Assembly (NCBI GenBank): GCA_965219665.1
Contig: CBDCOD010000021.1
Span: forward strand, 1 to 64,000
Length of the DNA stretch: 64,000 nucleotides
Reading direction: 5' to 3'
Source of the DNA: CBDCOD01 sp965219665
GTDB taxonomy: Bacteria > Pseudomonadota > Gammaproteobacteria > CAKMZV01
How positions within the stretch are numbered: the first letter of the stretch is position 1; each line of letters starts with the position of its first letter. The notes under the pieces are model-generated. The model saw only the letters and a list, made by a program, of their open reading frames with translations, did not search any database and had not been told where the DNA came from. Both the position numbers and the translations under genes were made by a program. Positions 17,311 through 28,924 of the stretch are shown here, piece by piece.

Positions 17311-18660
17311 ATGAAAAGAATACTACGTTGTATAGCACTTTTTGGAACACTACTTTCATTACTATTCATTGGCGCTTGCGGCGATAGCAGTAGTAGCGCC
17401 AGCAACTCTAACCCTACAGAGGTTTCTGCGCTACGCATGCCCACCTCAGTTCAGCCACTGGACGCACCAGAAAATAATATGCAATTTGCTGCTGCTTCCT
17501 TAGCAAAAAATGCAGCACGCACTATTGCAGAGGTCAACCAGAATGAGTTTGAACCAAATGTTTATTTTTCTATCCCTGGAATTGATGAAATTAACAATAT
17601 TGACACGTACGCTTGTGTATTCTCTAAAGCAACTGGTGCACTGGCCAATGGTATTTACCCCTTCCGAGTCAATTTGACCGGATGCCCTGGAGAAGAGTCT
17701 GGTGATTATTATATGCAGGGTGTTGTAGAAGCTTCACGCGCTGATACTACCAGCAATCAACTCTACACTGTATATGGAAATCTATTTGATAGAGATGATA
17801 CGGATATGCTGCGTTTTGTTGCACAAATAACTATTAGCGAATCGCCCAGCGAAACAAACCGCTATGGCGTTATGCAAATAGACCTTGCTATTGAGGATAG
17901 TTTTGGTGAGGGCAGCATTTCTGCAACTTCAACACTTGCACTTAATGCCACCAGCGCAGTGCTTATAACCCTTAGTGGATCTAATGACGAGTTTGGTGAG
18001 GAACAGCAACTCTCTACGGTGACTATTCTTTTTGATGATAGTACTCAGGAAAATGGTACTATTCAGATAGATACAGCCATAACTGAAGATGCGAATACAG
18101 TAACAGTATTGGAGACAGTGCGCTTTAACCAAAACGCAGGAACACAAGGTGCAGTACAGTTGACCGTAGATGATGAAGGAGCTCTTAGCACCACGTGCTA
18201 TGATGTTGCTACCTTCGCAGAAACCATCTATGACTATGCGCTGTTTGATAGCACTAATGGCACACCTGCTAACCCTGAAAATCGCACTAACTTTTCTCTA
18301 ACAACAGGCGATACTGCAGAGTGGTTCCGTTTCTCTTACGAAACAGGTGCAGGTAAAACCATCCAAGATGGTGCGCTTATTGTTATTCCTGCTAGTGAAG
18401 GAGCAAACTTTTTTGATATAACCATCAATGATGGCGAAATGCTTACAGGTAGCGATGGCAACAGTTATATAGCGCGTCATGCCTTTATATATATTGAGCC
18501 TACGGTAGCGCCTGACTCTACTATCTGTAACAACCTCAGCTCAGCAGATCCTGCTACAGTAACACTGCCAACACCTGTCAGTGTTGATTTAAATGCTGTC
18601 CACCCTACTGAGGCACAATATACAACGACCAGCATATTGATAGATGGCAGTTTCCAATAA
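17311..18660 (+). CDS. lipoprotein of unknown function
   Basis: A 449-residue protein with a lipoprotein signal peptide ending FIGAC (Cys at about residue 23), then a Ser/Asn-rich tether. I do not recognise the rest. It is acidic and rich in Thr, Ser, Asn and Asp with alternating hydrophobic residues, as in beta-rich exported proteins. It contains only a few Cys residues (YACVFSK, LTGCPGEE, TTCYDVA, TICNNL), perhaps paired. Charge on residues 2-5 after the Cys (GDSS) includes Asp at +2, which in enteric bacteria can keep lipoproteins in the inner membrane. It is a single-gene unit with a promoter upstream and a strong terminator at 18683. Confidence 0.75.
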   Translation: MKRILRCIALFGTLLSLLFIGACGDSSSSASNSNPTEVSALRMPTSVQPLDAPENNMQFAAASLAKNAARTIAEVNQNEFEPNVYFSIPGIDEINNIDTYACVFSKATGALANGIYPFRVNLTGCPGEESGDYYMQGVVEASRADTTSNQLYTVYGNLFDRDDTDMLRFVAQITISESPSETNRYGVMQIDLAIEDSFGEGSISATSTLALNATSAVLITLSGSNDEFGEEQQLSTVTILFDDSTQENGTIQIDTAITEDANTVTVLETVRFNQNAGTQGAVQLTVDDEGALSTTCYDVATFAETIYDYALFDSTNGTPANPENRTNFSLTTGDTAEWFRFSYETGAGKTIQDGALIVIPASEGANFFDITINDGEMLTGSDGNSYIARHAFIYIEPTVAPDSTICNNLSSADPATVTLPTPVSVDLNAVHPTEAQYTTTSILIDGSFQ

Positions 18661-18682
18661 GCGCTCCTGTTATCTTATCTAA

Positions 18683-18722
18683 TAAAAAGCCCTGCCTACA
18701 ATATTGTAGGCAGGGCTTTTTT
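18683..18722 (+). terminator. rho-independent terminator
   Basis: AAAAAGCCCTGCCTACAA and its reverse complement form a long perfect stem with a T run at the end and an A run at the start, 25 bp after the lipoprotein gene. It could also serve the converging flavoprotein gene. Confidence 0.9.
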
Positions 18723-18769
18723 GATGCCCTCTTGACAAAGAGCACCCCAATCATATAATACGTTACAAA

Positions 18770-21241
18770 TTAGGCGCTCGTTTTCATGCGCTCATTCTTG
18801 GCATCGTACTGCACCTGCCTGCAAATTTCTACAGGCAGTAACCTGCCAAAATATTCAATCGCCAATTGGGTTCCTATAGCACTTAATTCTATGGGCAAGT
18901 AACCGAATGCTAAATGATAGCCAACCGAATAGCCACTATTGGTGCTGGTTACATAGCCTACCTTTTTACCCTCCAGCATAATAGGCTCACCGCCAATCGG
19001 GTAGCGCGTGTTGTCTAACAGCTTCATCATGCACAGCTTCTTACGCAAGCCCTGCTCTTTTAGTTGTGCCAGACTACTCTTACCTATAAAGTCTTGCGCT
19101 TTATTGAGTTTAACCGTCCACCCCAATCCTGCTTGATAGGGATTATAGTCCGCATTCAGATCAGAGCCTACTGCGCGATAGGCTTTCTCCATTCTAAGTG
19201 AATCCATTGCACCATTACCAACCATAATGAGTCCATATTTTTCACCGACAGATAGAATCTTCTCAAGCATTTGCTCTGCAAATTCAGGAGGGCAATAGAG
19301 CTCACAGCCCGCCTCACCCACATAGGATAAGCGCAATGCCTGTACCGGTGCAAAATGGATGGTTATTTTTCTAGCCGTGTAGTACGGGAATGATGTATCG
19401 CTTATATCCTCATCGGTTACTTCTCTGAGAATAGCCATTGCCTGTGGCCCAAATACGCCAAGAGCAGCATAGCTGGAGGTCATATCACTGATATAGATTT
19501 GCTCATCTACTATATTCTGCTTTAGCCATGCCAAGTCAGAAGAGCCAACCGCAGCACCACATAGCAAAAAGAATTCATTTTCACCTAAACGCGTAATGGT
19601 AAAGTCTGATTCTATAGTGCCCAGCGCATTGACTGCCGAAGTGTAGACTAAATGATTGATGGGAATATCTATATCATTCACACAAATTTTTTGTAAAAAA
19701 GCTAAAGCGTCAATCCCTTCAATTTTAATTTTGGTAAAAGCAGATAAATCAAAAACGCCTGCCTTATTTCTAACAGCCAAATGCTCCTGCGCCTGTGCTG
19801 TTGACCAATATTCAGACTCCCAGCCTGTTCTATCAGGCAAAGAATGTTTATAGCCTAAATCTTCATGCCCTTTGAACCACTGTGGTCTTGTCCAGCCATT
19901 GATTTCAAAAAATTCGGCACCCTTACTTTTCGTAATATGATAAAACGGAGAACGTCTTAGATTAACGGGATGCACCAAAGGTTGATGTGGATGAATAATA
20001 TCATGCACCTCTCTATACGACTGCTCTGAAGTTACTTTAACGTACTGGCTCCTTGTTCTAAAATCACTAAAACGGTTGAAGTCCGCATTATGCATATCTG
20101 AGCTCGGTCTACCCTGATCCATCCATTCAGCAATCGCTTTACCTGCGCCGCCTGAGTGCATAATCCATACGGCCTCACAAGACCAAAGCCCCTTTAGTTG
20201 ACTGGATTCACCAATCAGTGGGTAGCCATCAGGCAGAAATGAAAATATCCCATTAAAGCGCTCAGAATACCCCTTACCCTGAGTACAGGGAAACATCTCT
20301 GCTGTCGCTTGCTCTGCAAAATCATTCAATTCAGCAGTAAACGGTCTCTTAGAAGGGGGACGCTTGTCTTTTTCATAGGGCAAAATATCATGCGCAGAAA
20401 TAGACAGCGGTTTATGGTGATAATTTCCAATCCCCCACATGTTGTAGTGCTGGCGGTAATAGCACCCATAATCTTGTGTTCGTAGCGATGGCAGGGTAAT
20501 TTCAGTTTGTCCATTGTCTGAAAATCGATTTAACGCTTCAATAACATTGGTTTTTGAGTATAAGTGTTCCGTTGGTTGCAGTGGCACGTTAATGCCCAGC
20601 ATATCCCCCAATTTCGGTCCCCAAATACCACCACACAGCAACACCTTATCACAGCGAACGGTCCCTTTGTTAGTAATAACGCCCTTTATCGTGTTATTCT
20701 GAATATCAAACCTTTCAACAATGGTTCTGCCATGGAACGTCCCTGCCTGCTGTTCTATCACATAATTTGCCATCGCTTCAGCGGCAACGACTGCCCTACC
20801 CACCCCATCACTTGGGGTATACAGCGCGCCTTTCAAATTTTTGATGCTCAAGATAGGTAGTTTATCTTGCGCCTCTTGCGGACTTAATATGGTCGTCTCC
20901 AAATCCATAGATTTAGAGAGGCTTACCAATCGCTTCATATCCGCTAAACGCTCTTTGGTATGTGCTAACTGCAGCGTTCCTACTCTTTCTAAGGCTTTGA
21001 CACCATTGACACTCAGTGTATCATACAGGTCATGTGTGTACTGAGAAAAGCCGGTCATCATCCGACACGGATTGAGCTGAAATAAGGTTCCTGGTGCATG
21101 GCTTGTAGAACCCCCCGTATGGAACAGATCGCCCTGATCAAGGATAAGCATATCCTTCCAACCTAATTGCGCTAAATGATATGCTGAACTGCAGCCAACA
21201 ATCCCCGCTCCAATAATAACAACATTCGCATTTTTTTTCAT
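18770..21241 (-). CDS. FAD-dependent oxidoreductase with GcvT domains (dimethylglycine/sarcosine dehydrogenase-like)
   Basis: An 823-residue four-part enzyme: DAO-type FAD domain (1 to about 370) with the dinucleotide motif VIIGAGIVGCSSAYHL at the N-terminus; an FAO_M linker (about 370-430); an aminomethyltransferase (GcvT) domain (about 430-720); and GcvT C-terminal barrel (about 730-815). This is the layout of dimethylglycine and sarcosine dehydrogenases, which oxidise N-methyl groups and pass the formaldehyde unit to tetrahydrofolate. GGSTSHAPG near residue 47 holds a His where the DMGDH family links FAD covalently. No other glycine-betaine breakdown gene is adjacent, so the exact N-methyl substrate is open. 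The gene appears to stand alone. Confidence 0.85.
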   Translation of the reverse strand: MKKNANVVIIGAGIVGCSSAYHLAQLGWKDMLILDQGDLFHTGGSTSHAPGTLFQLNPCRMMTGFSQYTHDLYDTLSVNGVKALERVGTLQLAHTKERLADMKRLVSLSKSMDLETTILSPQEAQDKLPILSIKNLKGALYTPSDGVGRAVVAAEAMANYVIEQQAGTFHGRTIVERFDIQNNTIKGVITNKGTVRCDKVLLCGGIWGPKLGDMLGINVPLQPTEHLYSKTNVIEALNRFSDNGQTEITLPSLRTQDYGCYYRQHYNMWGIGNYHHKPLSISAHDILPYEKDKRPPSKRPFTAELNDFAEQATAEMFPCTQGKGYSERFNGIFSFLPDGYPLIGESSQLKGLWSCEAVWIMHSGGAGKAIAEWMDQGRPSSDMHNADFNRFSDFRTRSQYVKVTSEQSYREVHDIIHPHQPLVHPVNLRRSPFYHITKSKGAEFFEINGWTRPQWFKGHEDLGYKHSLPDRTGWESEYWSTAQAQEHLAVRNKAGVFDLSAFTKIKIEGIDALAFLQKICVNDIDIPINHLVYTSAVNALGTIESDFTITRLGENEFFLLCGAAVGSSDLAWLKQNIVDEQIYISDMTSSYAALGVFGPQAMAILREVTDEDISDTSFPYYTARKITIHFAPVQALRLSYVGEAGCELYCPPEFAEQMLEKILSVGEKYGLIMVGNGAMDSLRMEKAYRAVGSDLNADYNPYQAGLGWTVKLNKAQDFIGKSSLAQLKEQGLRKKLCMMKLLDNTRYPIGGEPIMLEGKKVGYVTSTNSGYSVGYHLAFGYLPIELSAIGTQLAIEYFGRLLPVEICRQVQYDAKNERMKTSA

Positions 21242-21347
21242 AACGATAATAGAACCTCCTATATCCTACAGCCCCTTCAATACACTATACAAGCCGAGCA
21301 AACATATACAGCATGCCAATTGCTATCATTCACACCCAACAGGCACG

Positions 21348-21890
21348 CTAAATTTCATCAAACAAATCGAGCAATTTATACACTGTATTGTGCGTACGCA
21401 TAGTTAATTTTTGGTACATAGGCGCAGCAGCTAATTTAGAAATCGTCGCTTTAGACTGCATTGTCTTTGACACAGACCAAAACAGAGCATACCGGCCTGC
21501 ACTAACCTGCTCTATGCGCCTCTTTGGAGCAGGTAATGACTCTAACACTTTCTGAGGACAAATACAATCCAATGTAAATGCAGCATAATGGTTACGTGCC
21601 GCTATTTTGCCCCACTCAACTGGCGCTGATAAAACAGCAGCCTGATACTGATCCATAGATAACAATGCTACGGTCGCCTCATAAGCAAAGCGTGCCGACA
21701 GTCCTTTCTCAATAACAGCTGTCAACGCCTCTGGATCGGTCATCTTACTACGGAATAACACATTGCCGCTTTGAATATAAGTACGGACTCCTTGACAGCC
21801 TAGAGACTCAAAGCAGTCGCGCAAATCATCCTTCAAGATGATATTTCTACCACCAATATTGATCCCACGTAATAAAGCAATATATTTCAT
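21348..21890 (-). CDS. DUF1697 family protein
   Basis: A 180-residue protein starting MKYIALLRGINIGGRN, the signature of DUF1697, a widespread cytoplasmic family of unknown role. Further family marks are YIQSGNVLFRS and the C-terminal TMRTHNTVYKLLDL. The start at 21890 is preferred over 21923 because it begins exactly at the family N-terminus and has GGAGGGGAC upstream. No operon partner is visible. Two small gene-free gaps flank it. Confidence 0.85.
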   Translation of the reverse strand: MKYIALLRGINIGGRNIILKDDLRDCFESLGCQGVRTYIQSGNVLFRSKMTDPEALTAVIEKGLSARFAYEATVALLSMDQYQAAVLSAPVEWGKIAARNHYAAFTLDCICPQKVLESLPAPKRRIEQVSAGRYALFWSVSKTMQSKATISKLAAAPMYQKLTMRTHNTVYKLLDLFDEI

Positions 21891-22269
21891 ACTTCTGTCC
21901 CCTCCATGCATAGCGGCTCTCACGCTAAGCTACCCAGCACTCATGCCACACCCGCACTATACCCAACATTTATAAAACAACACTACATTCATACACCAAA
22001 ATCTTAAAATAGGGCATGGCATTTTAACCTCACTCAATTCAGCTTTACTGAGTTGCTTCAACAGCTATATAGGCTTTTATTAGGTTTATAACTTGGTATA
22101 TTATCTAACGCTGCCTTTAGTGTTTTTAATTGGCTTTACTTTACGTGTCTATCCAATAGCTGATTTCTGCTGCAGGCAGGATTTTTGCACCAAAATCCTA
22201 TCAAAAAAGCATGTACTTATAAAAAATACATTTAATTCAATGGTTTATGGTTATTGTTTTTTGATGTAT

Positions 22270-22345
22270 TGGTGCCGACACACGGACTCGAACCGCGAAC
22301 CTACTGTTTACAAAACAGTTGCACTACCGATTGTGCTATGTCGGC
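22270..22345 (-). tRNA. tRNA-Thr (anticodon TGT)
   Basis: A 76-nt cloverleaf on the minus strand. The acceptor stem GCCGACA pairs with TGTCGGC, followed by discriminator A and encoded CCA. The D-arm is TAGCACAATCGGTAGTGCA, the anticodon stem CTGTT...AACAG with loop TTTGTAA carrying TGT, and the T-arm GTTCGAGTC. It reads ACA codons. A -10-like TATAAT lies at 22408-22413 with a GC-rich stretch after it. Confidence 0.95.
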
Positions 22346-22433
22346 ACGAAACAGAGGGACGCCCCTGCTCTGATTAAGGATGCAAGCATCCCCAAGGCTT
22401 AGGCGGGATTATAATCTAATCTGTCTAAACCTT

Positions 22434-23363
22434 CTATTTTTTGTTAGTCTTATCACTTGGTTTATTATGAAAATAACGTTCCACCAATCCCTGCAAGACA
22501 TCAGCGTTAGCAAAAGGAATAACAAGGTCACCACTACCATTAGAGCGCATGCGAATTTTAATATCTAATGCTGTATTTCTACGCAGAGTGTGCGTGATAG
22601 CTTCTATAGCTTTCTCTTCAACCGTCTCCCTCTCATAGGGGAGTGGCTTATCCGTTTCCAGCATTTTTCCAACAGCCTCTTCTATCCTCCGAACTGACCA
22701 TTGCTGAGCATAAATTTTTTGAGCCAATTCATGCTGCATAGACTTTTCCAAAACTAATAACGGGCGTACATGTCCCATCTTAAGAAGACCTGTTCGTACC
22801 ATAGTTTGAACATTGCTATCTAAATCTAATAGGCGTATCGCATTACTAATAACTGAGCGCGATTTACCAACTGCACTGGCAACTTGCTCATGAGTCAAAT
22901 TGTGACTATCCATAAGGTGCTTGAAGCCTTCTGCTTCTTCCAGTATATTTAAATCTTCTCGTTGCAAATTTTCAACTAAGGCAATGATGAGAGCACTTTG
23001 GGCATCTAAATCATCTCGAACAATCACAGGTACTGTTGGCACCTGTGCTAACTGAGCTGCTCTCAACCTACGCTCGCCAGCAACTAATTTATAGGCATTA
23101 CCCTGACTTTGAACAATAAGCGGTTGAATGACACCCTGTAGGCGAATAGACTGCGCTAGTTGATTAATGCTATCCTCATTAAATTGCTTGCGCGGCTGAT
23201 TAGGGTCAGCAATGACCCGACTAAGCGCAACATGCAGGGCGGCATGCTTTAGCCCTGATTCACCATTGTATTCTGCCTGATAAGACTGTTTTTCCAAATG
23301 CCCGCGTTGAGTTGTATTGAGCAAACTGTCTAAGCCTTTTCCAAGCCCACCTTTTCTACCCAT
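22434..23363 (-). CDS. parB: chromosome partitioning protein ParB
   Basis: A 309-residue ParB. The N-terminal basic region (MGRKGGLGKGLDSLL) contacts ParA; the ParB-N CTPase domain (about 45-135) shows DPNQPRKQFNEDSINQLAQS and the GERRLRA arginine patch; the central helix-turn-helix (LTHEQVASAVGKSRSVISN, about 155-175) binds parS; the C-terminal part dimerises. It lies 3 bp after parA in the parA-parB-rsmG-mnmG block that is usually close to oriC. I did not spot a parS site with the canonical TGTTTCACGTGAAACA in the window. Confidence 0.95.
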   Translation of the reverse strand: MGRKGGLGKGLDSLLNTTQRGHLEKQSYQAEYNGESGLKHAALHVALSRVIADPNQPRKQFNEDSINQLAQSIRLQGVIQPLIVQSQGNAYKLVAGERRLRAAQLAQVPTVPVIVRDDLDAQSALIIALVENLQREDLNILEEAEGFKHLMDSHNLTHEQVASAVGKSRSVISNAIRLLDLDSNVQTMVRTGLLKMGHVRPLLVLEKSMQHELAQKIYAQQWSVRRIEEAVGKMLETDKPLPYERETVEEKAIEAITHTLRRNTALDIKIRMRSNGSGDLVIPFANADVLQGLVERYFHNKPSDKTNKK

Positions 23364-23366
23364 TTT

Positions 23367-24134
23367 TTATACCACCTTTTTTTTAATAAGCTCTGAAGCA
23401 ATTGCCATATAAGCGATTGATCCAGAGGCATTGATATCGTAACGAATTGCCGATTGACCGCAGCTCGGAGACTCTGCCAGACGAATATTACGTGGCACCA
23501 TACTACTTACTACTTTTCCAGGAAAGTATTTTAGCAGTTGATTAGAAACATCACGAGATAGCCGCGAACGCCGATCATACATGGTACGAATTACCGCACC
23601 TATGTGTAGGGAAGGATTATGCGTTTGCTGTACGCCTTCTATGGTTCTTAGTAAGCCACTCAAGCCTTCCAAAGAATAGTATTCACACTGCACAGGAATA
23701 ATAACACTATGCGCACAGACTAGCGCATTCAAAGTCAATAAATTTACGGTTGGTGGCGTGTCAATAAGCACTATATCATAGGCATTTTCTTCTAGCTGGC
23801 TCAGTGCTTGCTGTAAGCGACTCTCACGCTGATCTACGCGCACTAAAGCCAACTCTGCTTCGGTCAATTCACTGTTAGCAGGCAGCACATCGAAATGTTC
23901 CGCACTTACATGTACAATTGCTTGATTTATAGCGCATTGACCCAGCAATACCTCATTGCTGGTCCATGCCTGCTCATAGCGCTCAATGCCACATCCTGAA
24001 GTGGCATTGCCTTGTGGATCAATATCCACCAATAACACTTTCTTGCCACGCAAACTAAGCGCAGCAGATAAATTAATAGCAGTTGTTGTCTTGCCAACCC
24101 CGCCCTTTTGATTACTAACTGCAACAACTTTCAT
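23367..24134 (-). CDS. parA: chromosome partitioning ATPase ParA (Soj)
   Basis: A 255-residue deviant-Walker ATPase that binds DNA and drives chromosome origin segregation with ParB. Visible are the Walker A loop SNQKGGVGKTTTAINL (7-22), the Walker A' region VLLVDIDPQGNATSG (33-47), and Walker B-like IVLIDTPPTV near residue 120. There is no N-terminal helix-turn-helix, so it is the chromosomal Soj type rather than a plasmid ParA. It starts 1 bp from the rsmG stop and 3 bp before parB, in one operon. Confidence 0.95.
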   Translation of the reverse strand: MKVVAVSNQKGGVGKTTTAINLSAALSLRGKKVLLVDIDPQGNATSGCGIERYEQAWTSNEVLLGQCAINQAIVHVSAEHFDVLPANSELTEAELALVRVDQRESRLQQALSQLEENAYDIVLIDTPPTVNLLTLNALVCAHSVIIPVQCEYYSLEGLSGLLRTIEGVQQTHNPSLHIGAVIRTMYDRRSRLSRDVSNQLLKYFPGKVVSSMVPRNIRLAESPSCGQSAIRYDINASGSIAYMAIASELIKKKVV

Positions 24135-24135
24135 T

Positions 24136-24756
24136 TCATTTCATAACTACTACAGAACGATCACCTAGCAGCTCAGGAACAGATAACTGCATAGCCTCAC
24201 TGATATCCTTCAAATCGTCAGGGATACACTCCACCGACCCTTTCATTGCAAGTATTTTACCTCTTGTAGTAAGCACTGGCTTACACAAACGATATATTTG
24301 CTGCAAGCCAGTCACCGCACGCACAGTCACCGTATCAAATACAGGCTTCTGAGGCATATCCTCCATCCGTTTTTCAGCAATGTAGACATTCTCTAACGCC
24401 AATGTTCGAACGACATGCCTTAAAAAGCGTGCTTTCTTCCCATTGCTATCTAACAATGTAAAGCGCTTATCTGACAATACAATAGCTAAGGGGATACCAG
24501 GCAAGCCTGCCCCACTTCCAAAATCTAAAACAGTGTCTCCCTCAATCCAATCACGAATGCTAAGACTATCGATAATATGATATAAAATTTGTGAAGATTG
24601 CTCTCGAACAGCCGTTAAATTGTAAGTTTGGTTCCAGCGCTGTAGTATGCATAAATACTGCGCAATATATTCTAATTCTTGCGTACTCAAATGGATACCA
24701 GCAACCATACATGCTTCCTTAAGCGCAGATATCGTAGAGTTATTGCGTACTAACAA
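24136..24756 (-). CDS. rsmG: 16S rRNA m7G527 methyltransferase RsmG
   Basis: A 206-residue SAM methyltransferase that modifies G527 of 16S rRNA. Family features: NLTAVRE (about 45), SAM motif VLDFGSGAGLPGIPLAI (about 77-93), FTLLDSNGKKARFL (about 102), and VTVRAVTGL. The start at 24756 overlaps the mnmG stop by 17 bp; a later Met at 24708 is also possible. It sits between mnmG and parA, as in most proteobacteria, and the same strand carries the 16S gene upstream. Confidence 0.94.
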   Translation of the reverse strand: MLVRNNSTISALKEACMVAGIHLSTQELEYIAQYLCILQRWNQTYNLTAVREQSSQILYHIIDSLSIRDWIEGDTVLDFGSGAGLPGIPLAIVLSDKRFTLLDSNGKKARFLRHVVRTLALENVYIAEKRMEDMPQKPVFDTVTVRAVTGLQQIYRLCKPVLTTRGKILAMKGSVECIPDDLKDISEAMQLSVPELLGDRSVVVMK

Positions 24757-26620
24757 TTGCCTCTCGCTTCAGCGCAATGAGTAAGATGGAAATGGCAGCA
24801 GGGGTAACACCAGAAATTCTTGTTGCCTGACCAATAGTTGTTGGGCGCACCTCCTGTAATTTTTGTCTGACCTCAACAGATAATGCACTAAGGCGATTAA
24901 AGTCAAACCCCTCTGGTATGGGCTGATTTTGTTGGCGCTTTTGCCTCTCAATTTCTGCATTCTGGCGCTTGATATAGCCAGCATATTTTATATGGGACTC
25001 TACTTGATTGGTCACTGAGTTATACAAATGGGGCGGCAAGTCCGGCACTGAGAATTCAGGCAATTCTGCTAACAGGCTGTAAGATATATTGGGACGTTTA
25101 AGTAACTCCTCTATACTGACATCGCGCTGTATAGCTCCAATAATTTGCTTACTGGACTCGCTCCACTGTTCTGGCTGCAAGCGGGTAGCGCACAAACGGC
25201 TATGCTCTTGCTCAATTGCCTGATATTTCTGTTCAAAAGCTTGCCAACGATGGTCATCAACCAACCCCAAACTACGCGCTATTGGAGTTAGGCGCTCATC
25301 TGCATTGTTTTCACGCAGCAATAAACGATACTCTGCACGTGAGGTAAACATACGATAGGGCTCTTTAGTTCCCAGAGTTGTCAAGTCATCTACTAAAACG
25401 CCCAAATACGCCTCGTGGCGTTTAGGGCACCAAGCAGCTTCCCCCTGCACACGCCTTGCTGCATTTATGCCTGCTAATAAACCTTGAGCAGCTGCTTCTT
25501 CATAGCCAGTTGTACCATTTATTTGACCTGCAAAAAACAAGCCAGAAATAGCTTGTGTCTCTAAATTAGGCTGCAAACTCCGCGGATCAAAAAAATCGTA
25601 TTCAATAGCATAGCCTGCACGGATTATATGCGCATTTTCTAAACCGACAATAGAATGCACTAATGCAAGTTGCGCATCAAATGGTAGACTGGTAGAAATA
25701 CCATTAGGATATATTTCATTAGACTCTAAACCTTCTGGCTCAATAAAAATTTGGTGCGATGTGCGCTCGGAAAAGCGCACAACTTTATCCTCAATAGAAG
25801 GACAATAACGCGGACCCATCCCCTCTATTTCTCCACTATATAGTGGAGAATATTTTAGATTTTCTTCGATAATAGTATGTGTCTTTTCGTTGGTGTGCGT
25901 AATATGACATGAAACTTGCCGAACTTGCCAGTCCTGCTCAGCGATAAAAGAAAACGATGGTGTAGAAGAATCTCCTGGTTGTGCCTGCATACGGCTAAAA
26001 TCAATGCTGCGTTTATCCAATCGCGGCGGCGTTCCTGTCTTTAGCCTGCCTACTGGCAAGTTTAATTCTCGTAACCTTTCTGATAATACTTGAGCAGGTG
26101 GGTTGCCAGCACGCCCACCCGCAAAATTCTGTAAACCAACATGAATTTTTCCACCTAAAAAGGTACCTACAGTAAGCACTACTGTGGGAGCAAAAAAGCG
26201 CAGCCCACTTTGAGTTTGTACACCAGCAATGCGTCCCTGCTCTATCAGCAAATCATCTACAGGCTGCTGGAATAGGCGTAAGTTATCTGTATTTTCTAAA
26301 GCGTTACGAATAAAGCGCTTGTACAAGGAGCGATCAATTTGTGCACGCGTTGCTTGAACCGCACTACCTTTGCTGGCATTTAGGGTGCGAAATTGAATGC
26401 CAGAGTGATCAGCAGCAATTGCCATAATGCCGCCCATTGCATCAATTTCTTTAACCAAGTGCCCTTTGCCAATGCCACCGATAGCTGGATTACAGCTCAT
26501 CTGCCCAAGCGTGTCTAAATCGTGTGTGACCAGAAGGGTGGAACATCCCATTCTTGCAGAGGCCAATGCCGCCTCCGTGCCTGCGTGCCCTCCTCCAACA
26601 ACGATAACTTCAAATTGCAT
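24740..26620 (-). CDS. mnmG: tRNA uridine-5-carboxymethylaminomethyl modification enzyme MnmG (GidA)
   Basis: A 626-residue FAD enzyme that works with MnmE to place the cmnm5/nm5 group on U34 of tRNAs. The N-terminal FAD motif is VVGGGHAGTEAALASARMG (8-26); then CNPAIGGIGKGHLVKEIDAMGG (about 47-68) and GTFLGGKIHVG; the C-terminal part contains YAGYIKRQ and IPEGFDFN, the tRNA-binding region. Length matches E. coli (629). The start overlaps the preceding DUF6428 gene by 11 bp. It is the first large gene after the 16S rRNA on this strand, and read-through from the rRNA promoter is possible. Confidence 0.96.
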   Translation of the reverse strand: MQFEVIVVGGGHAGTEAALASARMGCSTLLVTHDLDTLGQMSCNPAIGGIGKGHLVKEIDAMGGIMAIAADHSGIQFRTLNASKGSAVQATRAQIDRSLYKRFIRNALENTDNLRLFQQPVDDLLIEQGRIAGVQTQSGLRFFAPTVVLTVGTFLGGKIHVGLQNFAGGRAGNPPAQVLSERLRELNLPVGRLKTGTPPRLDKRSIDFSRMQAQPGDSSTPSFSFIAEQDWQVRQVSCHITHTNEKTHTIIEENLKYSPLYSGEIEGMGPRYCPSIEDKVVRFSERTSHQIFIEPEGLESNEIYPNGISTSLPFDAQLALVHSIVGLENAHIIRAGYAIEYDFFDPRSLQPNLETQAISGLFFAGQINGTTGYEEAAAQGLLAGINAARRVQGEAAWCPKRHEAYLGVLVDDLTTLGTKEPYRMFTSRAEYRLLLRENNADERLTPIARSLGLVDDHRWQAFEQKYQAIEQEHSRLCATRLQPEQWSESSKQIIGAIQRDVSIEELLKRPNISYSLLAELPEFSVPDLPPHLYNSVTNQVESHIKYAGYIKRQNAEIERQKRQQNQPIPEGFDFNRLSALSVEVRQKLQEVRPTTIGQATRISGVTPAAISILLIALKREAIVSTQ

Positions 26621-26861
26621 GCTTGTTTGTAAAAATAGAAGCCTTTATGCGATGCGCTAAATCACGCCCTAACCATAGTTGTATGTATACACGCTTTTCT
26701 TCGCGCATTTTGCCACCGCAGTCTATAAAGGAAGCACTAACGGCTCCAATGTCTGTGATATGGTAATGTGCGGGGATGCGTTTGCCGTATGGGTTATAGA
26801 CATCCATAGCAGCATCTTTATGCTCAAAAAGCAGTTTTTTGAGTTGGGAAAAAGTAATCAT
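26610..26861 (-). CDS. DUF6428-like small protein
   Basis: An 83-residue protein from the ATG at 26861 (MITFSQLKKLLFEHKD). The stretch YHITDIGAVSASFIDCGGK and IQLWLGRD resembles DUF6428 proteins, whose function is unknown. An upstream start at 26888 would place the N-terminus inside the pre-16S processing stem, so 26861 is preferred. The C-terminus looks short for the family and overlaps mnmG by 11 bp. It lies directly behind the 16S gene, where the spacer and 23S gene would normally be. Confidence 0.55.
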   Translation of the reverse strand: MITFSQLKKLLFEHKDAAMDVYNPYGKRIPAHYHITDIGAVSASFIDCGGKMREEKRVYIQLWLGRDLAHRIKASIFTNKHAI

Positions 26862-26880
26862 ATCTGCTATTATAGAACAA

Positions 26881-28747
<1,867 letters not shown>

Positions 28748-28822
28748 ATATTCTTAAATAACACCCGAAAAATCCTAATCATCTTAGCTAAAAAATAAAT
28801 AGAACCTCTCAGAAGGGCGCGC

Positions 28823-28828
28823 ATTATA
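28823..28828 (-). promoter_or_regulatory. rrs: -10 box of the 16S promoter
   Basis: On the minus strand TATAAT is followed by the GC-rich discriminator GCGCGCCC, as in stringently controlled rRNA promoters. It lies about 75 bp upstream of the processing stem. TTGTCA is present upstream, but at 21 bp it is farther away than ideal. Confidence 0.6.
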
Positions 28829-28872
28829 CCGAAACCTTACATAAAGTTTTGACAAAAACGCTTTTAAAGTGT

Positions 28873-28908
28873 AAAAAAAAAGCCATGCAATGCTGCATGG
28901 CTTTTTTT
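28873..28908 (-). terminator. rho-independent terminator after the AGCS symporter gene
   Basis: AAAAAAAAGCCATGCA-ATGC-TGCATGGCTTTTTTT is a perfect stem with A and T runs. It lies just past the symporter stop and ahead of the 16S promoter, insulating the two units; it can work in both directions. Confidence 0.9.
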
Positions 28909-28924
28909 AGAAAATAGCACAAAG